This document shows, in pieces, positions 51,637 to 60,835 of a DNA stretch of 64,000 bases. The stretch's first letter is position 1, and each line of letters opens with the position of its first letter. This DNA comes from Flavobacterium album (GTDB lineage: Bacteria > Bacteroidota > Bacteroidia > Flavobacteriales > Flavobacteriaceae). Both the position numbers and the translations under genes were made by a program. Where the stretch lies: assembly GCF_003096035.1 (NCBI RefSeq), contig NZ_CP029186.1, positions 1,253,001 to 1,317,000 of the forward strand, given 5' to 3'. The notes under the pieces are model-generated. The model was not told the DNA's origin, made no database searches, and worked only from the letters and a program-made list of their open reading frames with translations.

Positions 51637-54600
51637 TTAGAAGATGATCTTTTTGCTTACTTTGCCTTTAAGGGTTGTCACTTCAACAATAAGCATCTGC
51701 TCCTGCGCCTGAAGCCCGCTTATTACAGTTTCGGACGCGTTGATGCCGTCCTGGCTGTAAAGCATCCTGCCCCTAAGGTCATATATCGTAACGCCGGTCA
51801 TGTCTGTAGTGCCTGAGCTGATGTTTATGCTGCTGCCCTGTTTGTACACTATGATACTGTTGGCATCAACGGCAGGGATATCAGTACCAAGTTCTTCGGC
51901 ATACACCACGTCAAACCTGTTTTCGAATGTACCTGCTTCGGTAGCAAATTCATAAGCGCTAACCTTAAGGTTGTGCGTTGTGCCAAACAGATTGTCTTTC
52001 AAATAAACGTTTTGATTCTGTGCAAACACCCCGTCCATGTGGTCAAGGGTAATGGTATAGCTGCCTGCCGTAGTGGCCTTGTAGCCCATTGGTACAACAT
52101 CGGCTGCATCAAAGGCCGGCCTTGCCTGTATACCCAGTTTTGATTCACCCGCAAGGGAGTATATCGCTACAGTACCGTCAGTAAGCGCTTTTCCGTCCCA
52201 GCCATAGTCAAGGCCAAGTGTAGTATTGTTAGTATAGGCTACCAGTGCCTGGTGGAACTCGCCCGAAGCGCCGGTAATGTTTAGCCAAAGGCGTGAGCCT
52301 GTATTGGTTTCATCCTGTGCATTCCTGAACTGCTGGTTGTTGTTTACTGCTACACGCATTTGGTTATTGAATGCTATGGTGTTGCCGTCTGCCTGAACAA
52401 TAAAGCCCTGGCCGGGGTTGATCACCCAGGTGTCGCTTTCATCAGGGTTATTGAAAACACCGTTACTGCTGTCGCCAAACATGTTGCCGCTGTTTGCGGT
52501 ATATCCTGAAAGTGTCAGCGAGGCATAGCACGATGTAGCTTCATCATTTTTCTTCCTCCAGAAATATAATGATGTATCATCACCAAGGTTGTTGGCATTG
52601 GCCGCATAGAAAGCGGCGATATTGATAGGCGATGGGTAAGGGTTACCTACAGCGTTGTATCCGCCTAATGTTCCGTTGGCAGGAGTAACGGCTACATTTA
52701 CATCACCATTGTTTGGTGTCCCTTCAAAAGTACCGGTCCATGGTGTCCCTAACTGGCCTGCTGCATAAGCAGGGTGGGTGTTCGCCACGCGGATAAGGTA
52801 GCCCGTACCTTCTTCAAACAATGTGGTTCCCGGCACTGTAGCATAAGCATCGCTTAGCGGGTTGTAGTGGTAAAAACGGTTGGGCAGCGTTAGCGGAGAG
52901 AATTCTACAAGCGATCCGCCGGTAACAGGAGACGACCATAGTGCATAGTCAAGCCTGAACATTGGCGCACTGTTTTTTATCACAGTGATATCACCTGTAT
53001 TATCTACATCATTTATCTGGATGAGGTTCGCATTGTTCTCCAATGTAAATGTCCCTCCTTCAGCTACAACAACTGCATTCGTTACAGTAATGTTGCTTCC
53101 TGAGCGTACGATCATATTAGCCCCATCTTCTATAGTAAGGCTGGCAACCGCAACGGTATCATTGCCTGTAATTTCCGGCTGGTTTGCACCGGCGGCAATT
53201 ACAGCGCGTATATATTGTGTAGGTACGTTACCGCACGACCAGTTGTTGGCATCGTTCCAGTCAGATGTCCCGGCAGCGCCTGTCCATGTGTTGGCGCCTA
53301 TAACTATTGTAGTCGAAACCGTAAAGGCCGCCGGGCATGATGGTGTTACATCTGTCCTTGTAACCGAAGTTACTGTAAGCAGTTGGCCGTCATTCACTCC
53401 CCCAAGGGTAACCTCAAAAGAAGCGTTACCTCCGGCATCCGAAGTTACTGTAGCAGTATGGGCATCGGCACCGATGATATAGTCGATGGTAAGCGCTGTA
53501 TCCGGCAGCAGGCCTGTAAGCGAAACTTCCGAGGCAGCTCCCGCACAGTTCACTGCTACCTGCACACTTGTAAGCGTTGGTTTAGCATTGATCACGATAT
53601 CGCTTCCGTTATTCGCCATGCTTGCAGTAAGCAGCGATCCGTCAGAGTAGTGTACCACGCGCACCCTGTAATTTCCTGCTGCCAGGTCATCGCCAAGCGT
53701 AGCTGTTATCGGGCTTGCAGCCGAAGCGGCACTTATTATGTTAGTGAAGCCAGGAGGGAAGTTGCCCATTGCATCGGATACCTGAACATAGAAGCTTCCT
53801 GCCGGCAGGTTGCCTTCTGTTGTAAAGTATAGACTGATGTTGTTGTCGGTACCTGCACAGTAAGGGCCGTAAGCAGCACCCGAAGTGGTTAGTACCGGCG
53901 CATCCTGAATCGCTCCGTTCAGCGCAACGGTAGTTGCAGTGCCGCCACCGGATATGGTGATCGTTCCGGTATAGCTTCCTATGGCAAGTCCATCTTTCAA
54001 TCGTACATAGATGGCAGGGTTATTTGTATTAAAGCTTGCACTGGTGTAAGCATAAGCAAAAGCAGCATCGAAACCTGAACCGGACGTATTTGAGACTTCA
54101 AAATAATCAGTTCCGTCAGTCACGGTTACAGTAAGGTCACCGCTTGCCGGGCTAAGGTTGCCTGCCGTAATGTTGTCAAGGCCGACAGCTACCGTAGGCT
54201 GGCCGTTGTAGCCAACAAGGCCGATAGTATCCGGTGTTGTTGTAAGCGTTGTGATGTTAACCGAGACAGCAGTTCCGTTGAATGCATTGTAGTTGCCATT
54301 GCCGGCGTTCGATGCAATAATATTAGCAGATCCTGCACCAACGATAGTTACCGTTGCAGTACCGTCGCCGTTGTTTACCACTGTGGCTACACCTGTATTC
54401 GAGCTGGCCCATGCAGCTACAGGAAGTCCTTCAGCCACGTTAGATTCTAATGTAAATACATATCCCGGCTGCATATTGTCCGGTAGCGGACTTGGTGTGG
54501 TATCGAAAGTAATATCCTGTTCCTTCTTGTTCACCTTCAGCTTTAATATTTTCGTATCGCCGTTGGTTGCAGGGGTCGTCACGGTATTGAAATAGCTTTT

Positions 54601-57600
54601 CGAATTTACCGAAATGCTGTATGGCGTTGCGGAAGCGTCAATGTCATCATTGAATGTAATGATGCCTGTTGCCGGGTCTATCGAAGCTTTTCCATTAACA
54701 CCTGTTGGGAAAACAGCGCTGAAAGTTACCGTTGGGGTAGCATCGGCATTCACGTTAGTGTCAAAGCTTGCCGCTGTGCCATAGGTTGCGGTAACGGTAG
54801 TGGTATTGGAAGTAATATTACTGATCACCGGCAATATTGCCGCCGCAGGGACTTTAGCAACAGATCCTGTAAAGCTGAAATCGTTCACACTAAATGTATT
54901 TCCCATGTTTGTACCACCCCAGGCATAGAGTCGGAATTCTATAGGGCCCGTCAGGTTTTGGTATGCCGCTACCGCAAGCGATATGTTTCCGCTTACTCCT
55001 GCACCGGCAATATCGGTAGCAAAGTTATCAAGGCTGGATCTTAGAGCGAACCCATTGATAGCGCTGCTCACCTGGCCTGTGTAAGAAAGCTGGCTTAAAT
55101 TCACCTTAAATCCTGGTACAGGCGTAATAGTAAAAGTAAAGTAAGCCGTAGCATCCAGCGTTGTGGTATTCCATGAATTGGCATTGTACCTGCCACTGCC
55201 TGCGGTAGCAACAGCTCCGGGGCCGCGGCCGATACCACTTACGCTTATGATATTCGTACCCACAGGAACTGCAGGTGAGCCCGTAGTACTTGTTGCCACA
55301 ACATCCCCTATGGTATATGGGTTATAATTGTTCGGAGCGTTATCAGTGATCGCATTGCTCCAGAGGGTTCCTGTAAATACGGTCAATTCAGCTGCGTTTA
55401 CCAAAAGATTGCCGGCCACATAGGTCATGTTGTAATTCATTGCATCGCCTGTAGTGGCAAACGTAATAGGGTAGGCCCCCACTGCCGAACCTGTAACAGC
55501 AGTAGTAGTAAGTGTCGGAGGTGTAAAGTCGGCATCGTCAGCAGCGTTGTCAGAGCCGGCAAAACCTGAGTAGCTTATGGTAAGCGCAGGGTTTGCGGCA
55601 TTTACTGTTTTCGATTTATTATCCGCTGTCACAGTAAGCGTAGCTTTGTTTATCGTTCCGGTAAGAAGCGGGCTCGGCTGAGTAAGCGTATAGTTGCCTG
55701 CATTAGCTCCTGCAAGCAATACAGTTACGTTCTGTGTTCCGGCATTTGCCGAAGCAAATGTTCCCGTATTGGCAGTAACCACGTCGCCGGGTTCAACGCC
55801 TACAAGAGTACCTGTTACCGTGGCGGCTGTTGTGGCATTATAGGTTTTAGTTGTTACCGTGCCACCGTTCAATGTCAATGGTTTGGCAGTAATATTAGCT
55901 GTAAGTCCAGTCGGCTGTGCCAGCATGTAGTTCGAATTGTCATTGGCGAGAGTATAACCTGTAACGGTTACCGGTTTTGCTATACCTACATTAAAGTTGT
56001 TAAAGTTGGCTACCGGGATACCGTCTAACGAAACATCGTCGTTGTTGAGCACACCAACAAGCACCGCATTTCCGCTAAGGGTAGCTGTAGTAGTCTTGTT
56101 ATATACTTTATTGTCAGCTGTAAGCCCGCTGATGGTAAGCGTTTTCTTAGTGATGTTAGCCGTAAGGCCTGTTGGCTGTATCAGGGTATAGTACATAGCA
56201 TCCTCACCACCAAGGGTAATCGTTGGTGTTACTTCAACACCATTGGCAACAGCTGAAGATGCAAACGTACCCGTACCTGTAAAGGTTACGATATCGCCCG
56301 GGGCAATGCCTGATAATGTACCTGTGATGGTGGCAGCAGTAGTGCCGTCATATACTTTGTTCTGTGCCGCCGCGCCCGAAAGTGTAAGTGTCGATGCGGT
56401 AATATCCCCGCTAAGGCCTTCCGGCTGCGTAACGGTATAGTTTCCGGCTGCAGTACCCGATAAAACAAGGTTGCTAACGGCAATGTCTGTACCCGGTGTT
56501 GCCTGTGCAAAAGTACCCGCTACTATAGTTACAGCAGCTTCGTCTTCGGCAACAATGCCGTCAAGAACAGCATTTGCTATAGTAGCAATGGTAGTTCCGT
56601 TATAGGCCCTGTCTACTACATCGGCGCTTACAACCGTAAGGTTTGCTTTAGCCACATCGGCAGTAAGGCCTGCAGGCTGTGCAAGGGTATAATTGGCAGC
56701 ACTGCCACCACCCAAAACAAGGGCTCCGGTTACCGGCTTGGCTATACCTGCGTTAAAGTTGTTAAAGTTACCGCCTCCGGTCACTTCAATGTCATCACCG
56801 TCAACAATGCCGTTTATAGAAGCTACTGTTATAACAGCATCGGTTGTGCGGTCATATACTTTGTTTTCAGCCGTTGCAGTAACGGTAAGCGTTTTCTTAG
56901 TGATGTTTGCCGTAAGGCCTGTAGGCTGTGTAAGTATATAAAACATAGCGTCTTCACCACCAAGCGTGATCGATGGCGTTACTTCGATACCATTGCCAAC
57001 ATCCTTTGAGGCAAATGTTCCCGTGCCAGTAAAGGTTACGATATCACCCGGGGCAACACCTGTAAGCGTACCTGTAATAACAGCATCAGTTGTACCATCG
57101 TATATTTTGTTCTGTGCCGCCGCGCCCGAAAGTGTAATTACTGTTCCGGTAATATCTCCGCTAAGTCCTGTTGGCTGTGTAAGGCTATAATTACCCGCAG
57201 CGGTTCCTGATAAAACCAGGTTGCTAACGGCAATATCCGTACCCGGGGCTGCCTGAGCAAAAGTACCTGCTACTATAGTTACGGCAGCTTCATCGCCGGC
57301 AACTATGCCATCAAGAACGGCGTTTGTTATCGTAGCGTTGGTCGTCCCGTTATAAGCCCTGTCTATTACATCAGCACTTGTAACCGTAAGGTTTTTGGCT
57401 GTGATATCAGCTGTAAGGCCGGTTGGCTGTGTTAGGGTATAGTTTGCGGCATCATCCCCTGTTAAAGTAAGGGCAATCGTTACTGGCTTGTCTGTACCAA
57501 CATTGAAGTTGTTGAAAGTGCCTGCGCCAATTGCGGTAACCACATCGCCAACAGCAAGGCCATTTACGGCGGTTACTGTTATTACGGCATCTGTTGTGCG

Positions 57601-60582
57601 GTCGTATTCTTTGTTTTCGGCTATAGCCGTAACAGTAATTGTTTTTGCGGTAATGTCAGCCGTAAGGCCTGTTGGCTGCGTAAGGTAGTAGTTACCTGCA
57701 TCAGCACCGGTAAGTGTTGTAGTTGATGTAACTTCGATACCTGTAGCAACATCTACGGTTGCAAATGTTCCTGTACCATTGTAGGTAACGGTATCACCGG
57801 CAAAAATCCCGGTTAGCGTACCGCTAATAACAGCAGGGTTGGTGCCGTCATATACTTTATTGGCGGCCGTTGCTGATGAAAGCGTAAGTTCCGCAGGAAG
57901 GATATTACCTGTCTGGTCGCCCGGCTGTGTAAGGATATAGTTATAAGCGCGTGTTCCGGAAATGGAATAGTATGTTGTTACAACAATACCGTTCGCCACG
58001 TCATCCGAAGCAAAAATACCGGCACCGGTAAGGCCAACAAGGCCTTCATCGCTGCTTACCAGTCCTGAAAGCGTACCGGTAGCTAGGGCCGATGTAGTTT
58101 TGTCATACACCTTGTCGGTTATAGATGGATTTGTAACGGTAATCGTTTTTTTGTTTACCATAAGCCCCTGCGCTACGGCAGAAGCGGGGTTGTAAGTACC
58201 GTTACCTTCCTGATAGGCGGTAATGGTAACAGATCCCGATCCTGTTATGGTCACAGTGTTTCCTGAAACTGTTGCTACGTTTTCGTCAGAGCTGGTATAC
58301 GTTACTGTAAGCCCTGAGCTGGCTGTGGCGTTAAGGGTAAAAGGAGCATCACCGTAGGTTACAGCATCCGGTTCGTTGAATGTAATGGTTTGGTTGGCAA
58401 GTCCTGTCTCATTGATATTTGCAGTAAGGCCTTGTGGCTGCGTTAGGGTATAGTTGGCCTTATCAACTCCGTTCAGTGCATATCCTGAAACCGTAACCGG
58501 GATAGTGGCATTCGGCCCGATATTGTCAAATACTGCAATCGCAGCCGAAGAGTTAAGGGTAACATCTTCAGAACCTACAACGCCTACAAGTACGGGTATG
58601 CCTGTGATAGTTGCATCGGTATCAGAATCAAAATCCTTATCGGCTATAGAGATCCCGGCAATGGTAAGCTCTTTAGCCGTGATATCTGCAGCAAGCCCTG
58701 TAGGGTCGGTAAGGGTGTAACGGCCGGCCTGCGCACCTGCAAGCTGAAAAGCAGATTCTACCGGTTTTGCAGTGCCAATATTCTTATTGTTGAATTCGGC
58801 AACGTAAAGCGCATCAAGCGTAACGTCATCGCTGCCTACAACACCTCCGGATAGGGCAGCGCCTGTTATAACAGCATCAACGCTTCCGTCGTATATTTTA
58901 CTTTGGGCAACAGCGCCTGTTACGGTGAGCTGTTTTTTGCTAACGGTAAGCGTCCTCGGGACAGAAGCCGCGGTGCTGTAAACACCGTTGCCCGGCTGTG
59001 TAGCCGTAATTGTTATGGTTCCGTTTTTTAGTATGGTAACCGTGTTGCCTGTAATAGTAGCCACGCTCTCATCAGAACTGGTATAAACCACATCAAGGCC
59101 TGATGATGCTGTTGCACCAAGGGTAAAATCGGCATCGCCGTAGATTTTGGTGATATTGCTTGTAAAGCCGCTTATCGTCTGGCTTAGCTTATTAATGGTG
59201 AAAGTATTACTGGTAACGCTCCAGTCGTTGGTAGCGGCACGCTGTGCGGTAAGTATTAGCCCAGTCCCACCCACGGTGTGCGTAAGCCCTGTAAAGGTAG
59301 CAATACCGGTTCCGGCTGCTACGGCAACAGTTACCGGTGCGCCTGTTAAAGTACCTGACGAAGTAAGCGCAACAGATCCTGAATAATCAAGGTCGGTACT
59401 GTTGTTGGCATCTACGGCCTTAACGGTAACGTTGGCCATTGCGGCATTCACGGTAGTAGTTGCAGGCTGTGTGCCGAATGCCAGCCTGTCGGCTGTTACT
59501 TCAATCTTATTATTATCGCCGGTGTTCAGTGTCTTAACGGTACCGCCTGTTGTAGCGGCTGTAAATGCAGAGCTGCCAGCTCCTGTAGTTACGCCTGTTA
59601 CTGCAAATGAAAATGCAGTGTTATCGGTTACTGTCGCATTGAATATGGCACGTAATGAAAATGTCTTGGTGCCTCCATCTGGAGCGGTAAGCGAGATTCC
59701 TGTAAATGCAGCCGTTGCAGAAGAAAGCGCGATCTCCCCAACTTCTGTAGCGCCGTCATATAGGGCAAGCCTTTTTATGGGTGCGTTGTTCGTAACGGTA
59801 AAAGTGATCCCTGAAAGGATGGTGCCGTTAGTGTCTGAGTCAGCAGAGCCCCCGCCATCACGAATGTCAAACTTACCTACTTCTATCGAGTTGGCAGCAG
59901 TAATATCAGTTCCCTGGTAGCTAATGTAGTTAATGTTCGCAGGTTCTGTGAATGAAGTATTACGGATAATGTCTGAAGATGTGGAAAATGATGGTAACGA
60001 TTTTACACGGATATCCTTTACACCTATAAGAGGGGATGAGCCGCTGCCCGTTCCCCTGTCTCCTGTCCACGTTACGGTAAAAGTTCCGTTGTTGGCAATG
60101 TTAAGCCCCGTAAGGGTAACGGTTTTTAACGCCGGGGATGATGGGGTATTCGTTTCTGTCTGGTTCCAGGTAAGGCCGGATACGCTGCCCAGGGATGAGG
60201 TTACCGTCCAGGCATTAACCCTGGAATCATCGCTGATCGTAAAAGCCTTATACTCAATTTCGAGCGATGTTATCGCCGTCCCTGTTGTATTCTTAAATGT
60301 CCCTGTCAGCGTACAGTTCGTCACAGAGCTTGAAGCCCTGTAACCAAAGCCTGCATTGGAAATAGCATATACTCCTCCGTTTGTGGCCGAAGCGGTCCCA
60401 ACGTAGTTACCCCCCGACCAGGTAAACCCTGACGGAAGCGTTCCGTTCCAGCCGTTGAGGCTGGTGGTGAAATCGGTATTATGGGCGCTGATCAGGACCT
60501 GCCCCCATGAGACCATGGCTGTCAAAAAAAGACCCAGCGTGAAAAGGCCTTTTAGTGCGCTTTGATGTAATAGTTTCATCAT
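51637..60582 (-). CDS. giant T9SS-exported YDG/MBG-repeat protein
   Basis: A 2981-residue surface protein. Signal peptide about 1-28 (MMKLLHQSALKGLFTLGLFLTAMVSWGQ), then a beta-sandwich domain to about 195, further beta domains and Ig-like segments. Twelve YDG-type repeats follow (each about 75-85 residues; for example ENKVYDRTTDAVIT and ANYTLTQPTGLTADI), several forming a higher-order A-B-C unit copied twice. An MBG-like domain (SKTVNAANPALTISYSGFAG), more beta-sandwich and Ig-like segments and the pre-CTD module shared with the genes at 36660 and 42712 (RLDYALWSSPVTGG, YNAVGNPYPSPI, GFIVQADGN) come next. A T9SS sorting domain (about 2895-2981) ends it. Probably a cell-surface adhesin. No enzyme domain seen. 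Confidence 0.9.
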   Translation of the reverse strand: MMKLLHQSALKGLFTLGLFLTAMVSWGQVLISAHNTDFTTSLNGWNGTLPSGFTWSGGNYVGTASATNGGVYAISNAGFGYRASSSVTNCTLTGTFKNTTGTAITSLEIEYKAFTISDDSRVNAWTVTSSLGSVSGLTWNQTETNTPSSPALKTVTLTGLNIANNGTFTVTWTGDRGTGSGSSPLIGVKDIRVKSLPSFSTSSDIIRNTSFTEPANINYISYQGTDITAANSIEVGKFDIRDGGGSADSDTNGTILSGITFTVTNNAPIKRLALYDGATEVGEIALSSATAAFTGISLTAPDGGTKTFSLRAIFNATVTDNTAFSFAVTGVTTGAGSSAFTAATTGGTVKTLNTGDNNKIEVTADRLAFGTQPATTTVNAAMANVTVKAVDANNSTDLDYSGSVALTSSGTLTGAPVTVAVAAGTGIATFTGLTHTVGGTGLILTAQRAATNDWSVTSNTFTINKLSQTISGFTSNITKIYGDADFTLGATASSGLDVVYTSSDESVATITGNTVTILKNGTITITATQPGNGVYSTAASVPRTLTVSKKQLTVTGAVAQSKIYDGSVDAVITGAALSGGVVGSDDVTLDALYVAEFNNKNIGTAKPVESAFQLAGAQAGRYTLTDPTGLAADITAKELTIAGISIADKDFDSDTDATITGIPVLVGVVGSEDVTLNSSAAIAVFDNIGPNATIPVTVSGYALNGVDKANYTLTQPQGLTANINETGLANQTITFNEPDAVTYGDAPFTLNATASSGLTVTYTSSDENVATVSGNTVTITGSGSVTITAYQEGNGTYNPASAVAQGLMVNKKTITVTNPSITDKVYDKTTSALATGTLSGLVSSDEGLVGLTGAGIFASDDVANGIVVTTYYSISGTRAYNYILTQPGDQTGNILPAELTLSSATAANKVYDGTNPAVISGTLTGIFAGDTVTYNGTGTFATVDVATGIEVTSTTTLTGADAGNYYLTQPTGLTADITAKTITVTAIAENKEYDRTTDAVITVTAVNGLAVGDVVTAIGAGTFNNFNVGTDKPVTIALTLTGDDAANYTLTQPTGLTADITAKNLTVTSADVIDRAYNGTTNATITNAVLDGIVAGDEAAVTIVAGTFAQAAPGTDIAVSNLVLSGTAAGNYSLTQPTGLSGDITGTVITLSGAAAQNKIYDGTTDAVITGTLTGVAPGDIVTFTGTGTFASKDVGNGIEVTPSITLGGEDAMFYILTQPTGLTANITKKTLTVTATAENKVYDRTTDAVITVASINGIVDGDDIEVTGGGNFNNFNAGIAKPVTGALVLGGGSAANYTLAQPAGLTADVAKANLTVVSADVVDRAYNGTTIATIANAVLDGIVAEDEAAVTIVAGTFAQATPGTDIAVSNLVLSGTAAGNYTVTQPEGLSGDITASTLTLSGAAAQNKVYDGTTAATITGTLSGIAPGDIVTFTGTGTFASSAVANGVEVTPTITLGGEDAMYYTLIQPTGLTANITKKTLTISGLTADNKVYNKTTTATLSGNAVLVGVLNNDDVSLDGIPVANFNNFNVGIAKPVTVTGYTLANDNSNYMLAQPTGLTANITAKPLTLNGGTVTTKTYNATTAATVTGTLVGVEPGDVVTANTGTFASANAGTQNVTVLLAGANAGNYTLTQPSPLLTGTINKATLTVTADNKSKTVNAANPALTISYSGFAGSDNAADDADFTPPTLTTTAVTGSAVGAYPITFATTGDAMNYNMTYVAGNLLVNAAELTVFTGTLWSNAITDNAPNNYNPYTIGDVVATSTTGSPAVPVGTNIISVSGIGRGPGAVATAGSGRYNANSWNTTTLDATAYFTFTITPVPGFKVNLSQLSYTGQVSSAINGFALRSSLDNFATDIAGAGVSGNISLAVAAYQNLTGPIEFRLYAWGGTNMGNTFSVNDFSFTGSVAKVPAAAILPVISNITSNTTTVTATYGTAASFDTNVNADATPTVTFSAVFPTGVNGKASIDPATGIITFNDDIDASATPYSISVNSKSYFNTVTTPATNGDTKILKLKVNKKEQDITFDTTPSPLPDNMQPGYVFTLESNVAEGLPVAAWASSNTGVATVVNNGDGTATVTIVGAGSANIIASNAGNGNYNAFNGTAVSVNITTLTTTPDTIGLVGYNGQPTVAVGLDNITAGNLSPASGDLTVTVTDGTDYFEVSNTSGSGFDAAFAYAYTSASFNTNNPAIYVRLKDGLAIGSYTGTITISGGGTATTVALNGAIQDAPVLTTSGAAYGPYCAGTDNNISLYFTTEGNLPAGSFYVQVSDAMGNFPPGFTNIISAASAASPITATLGDDLAAGNYRVRVVHYSDGSLLTASMANNGSDIVINAKPTLTSVQVAVNCAGAASEVSLTGLLPDTALTIDYIIGADAHTATVTSDAGGNASFEVTLGGVNDGQLLTVTSVTRTDVTPSCPAAFTVSTTIVIGANTWTGAAGTSDWNDANNWSCGNVPTQYIRAVIAAGANQPEITGNDTVAVASLTIEDGANMIVRSGSNITVTNAVVVAEGGTFTLENNANLIQINDVDNTGDITVIKNSAPMFRLDYALWSSPVTGGSLVEFSPLTLPNRFYHYNPLSDAYATVPGTTLFEEGTGYLIRVANTHPAYAAGQLGTPWTGTFEGTPNNGDVNVAVTPANGTLGGYNAVGNPYPSPINIAAFYAANANNLGDDTSLYFWRKKNDEATSCYASLTLSGYTANSGNMFGDSSNGVFNNPDESDTWVINPGQGFIVQADGNTIAFNNQMRVAVNNNQQFRNAQDETNTGSRLWLNITGASGEFHQALVAYTNNTTLGLDYGWDGKALTDGTVAIYSLAGESKLGIQARPAFDAADVVPMGYKATTAGSYTITLDHMDGVFAQNQNVYLKDNLFGTTHNLKVSAYEFATEAGTFENRFDVVYAEELGTDIPAVDANSIIVYKQGSSINISSGTTDMTGVTIYDLRGRMLYSQDGINASETVISGLQAQEQMLIVEVTTLKGKVSKKIIF

Positions 60583-60835
60583 TGTTTTTAGTTAAATTTT
60601 AGATGTGGTTTTAATTAATTTATAGATAGATATTTGTAATAATCTTTTCCTGACAAAGATTTGTTATCTATGTTAAGTATCAGGTAGCTATAGGTTGTAT
60701 TACTGTAACTGGTGCGTTATTATTTGTTTAGCAGTATGTTACGTATTTGAAGTTATCATTAACCTTATGTTGCTATAACAAAAAAATCCCCCTCCTTTCG
60801 GAGAGGGATTTCCCATATATTTAAGATGTAAATGC
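60583..60835. other. gap between the two large minus-strand genes
   Basis: A strong hairpin at 60781-60812 (AAATCCCCCTCC...GGAGAGGGATTT) terminates the upstream minus-strand gene. The rest (60583-60780) is AT-rich and must hold the promoter of the YDG-repeat gene, but no perfect TAnnTTTG box with good spacing is seen. Confidence 0.6.
60781..60812 (-). terminator. terminator of the lamin-tail repeat gene
   Basis: AAATCCCCCTCC and GGAGAGGGATTT pair around a short loop (CTTTC region); a T run follows on the minus strand (A run at 60780-60786). It lies about 25 bp past the stop at 60836. Confidence 0.88.

Noticed and set aside
59402..60343. Long plus-strand ORFs opposite the YDG-repeat gene
   Set aside because: Low-complexity hydrophobic translations of Thr/Gly/Ala-rich minus-strand coding sequence. 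No start, motif or context supports them.
51637..60582. CRISPR-like array from the regular repeats
   Set aside because: The periodicity is of protein-coding YDG repeats of about 230 bp with diverged sequence, not short identical repeats with unique spacers.
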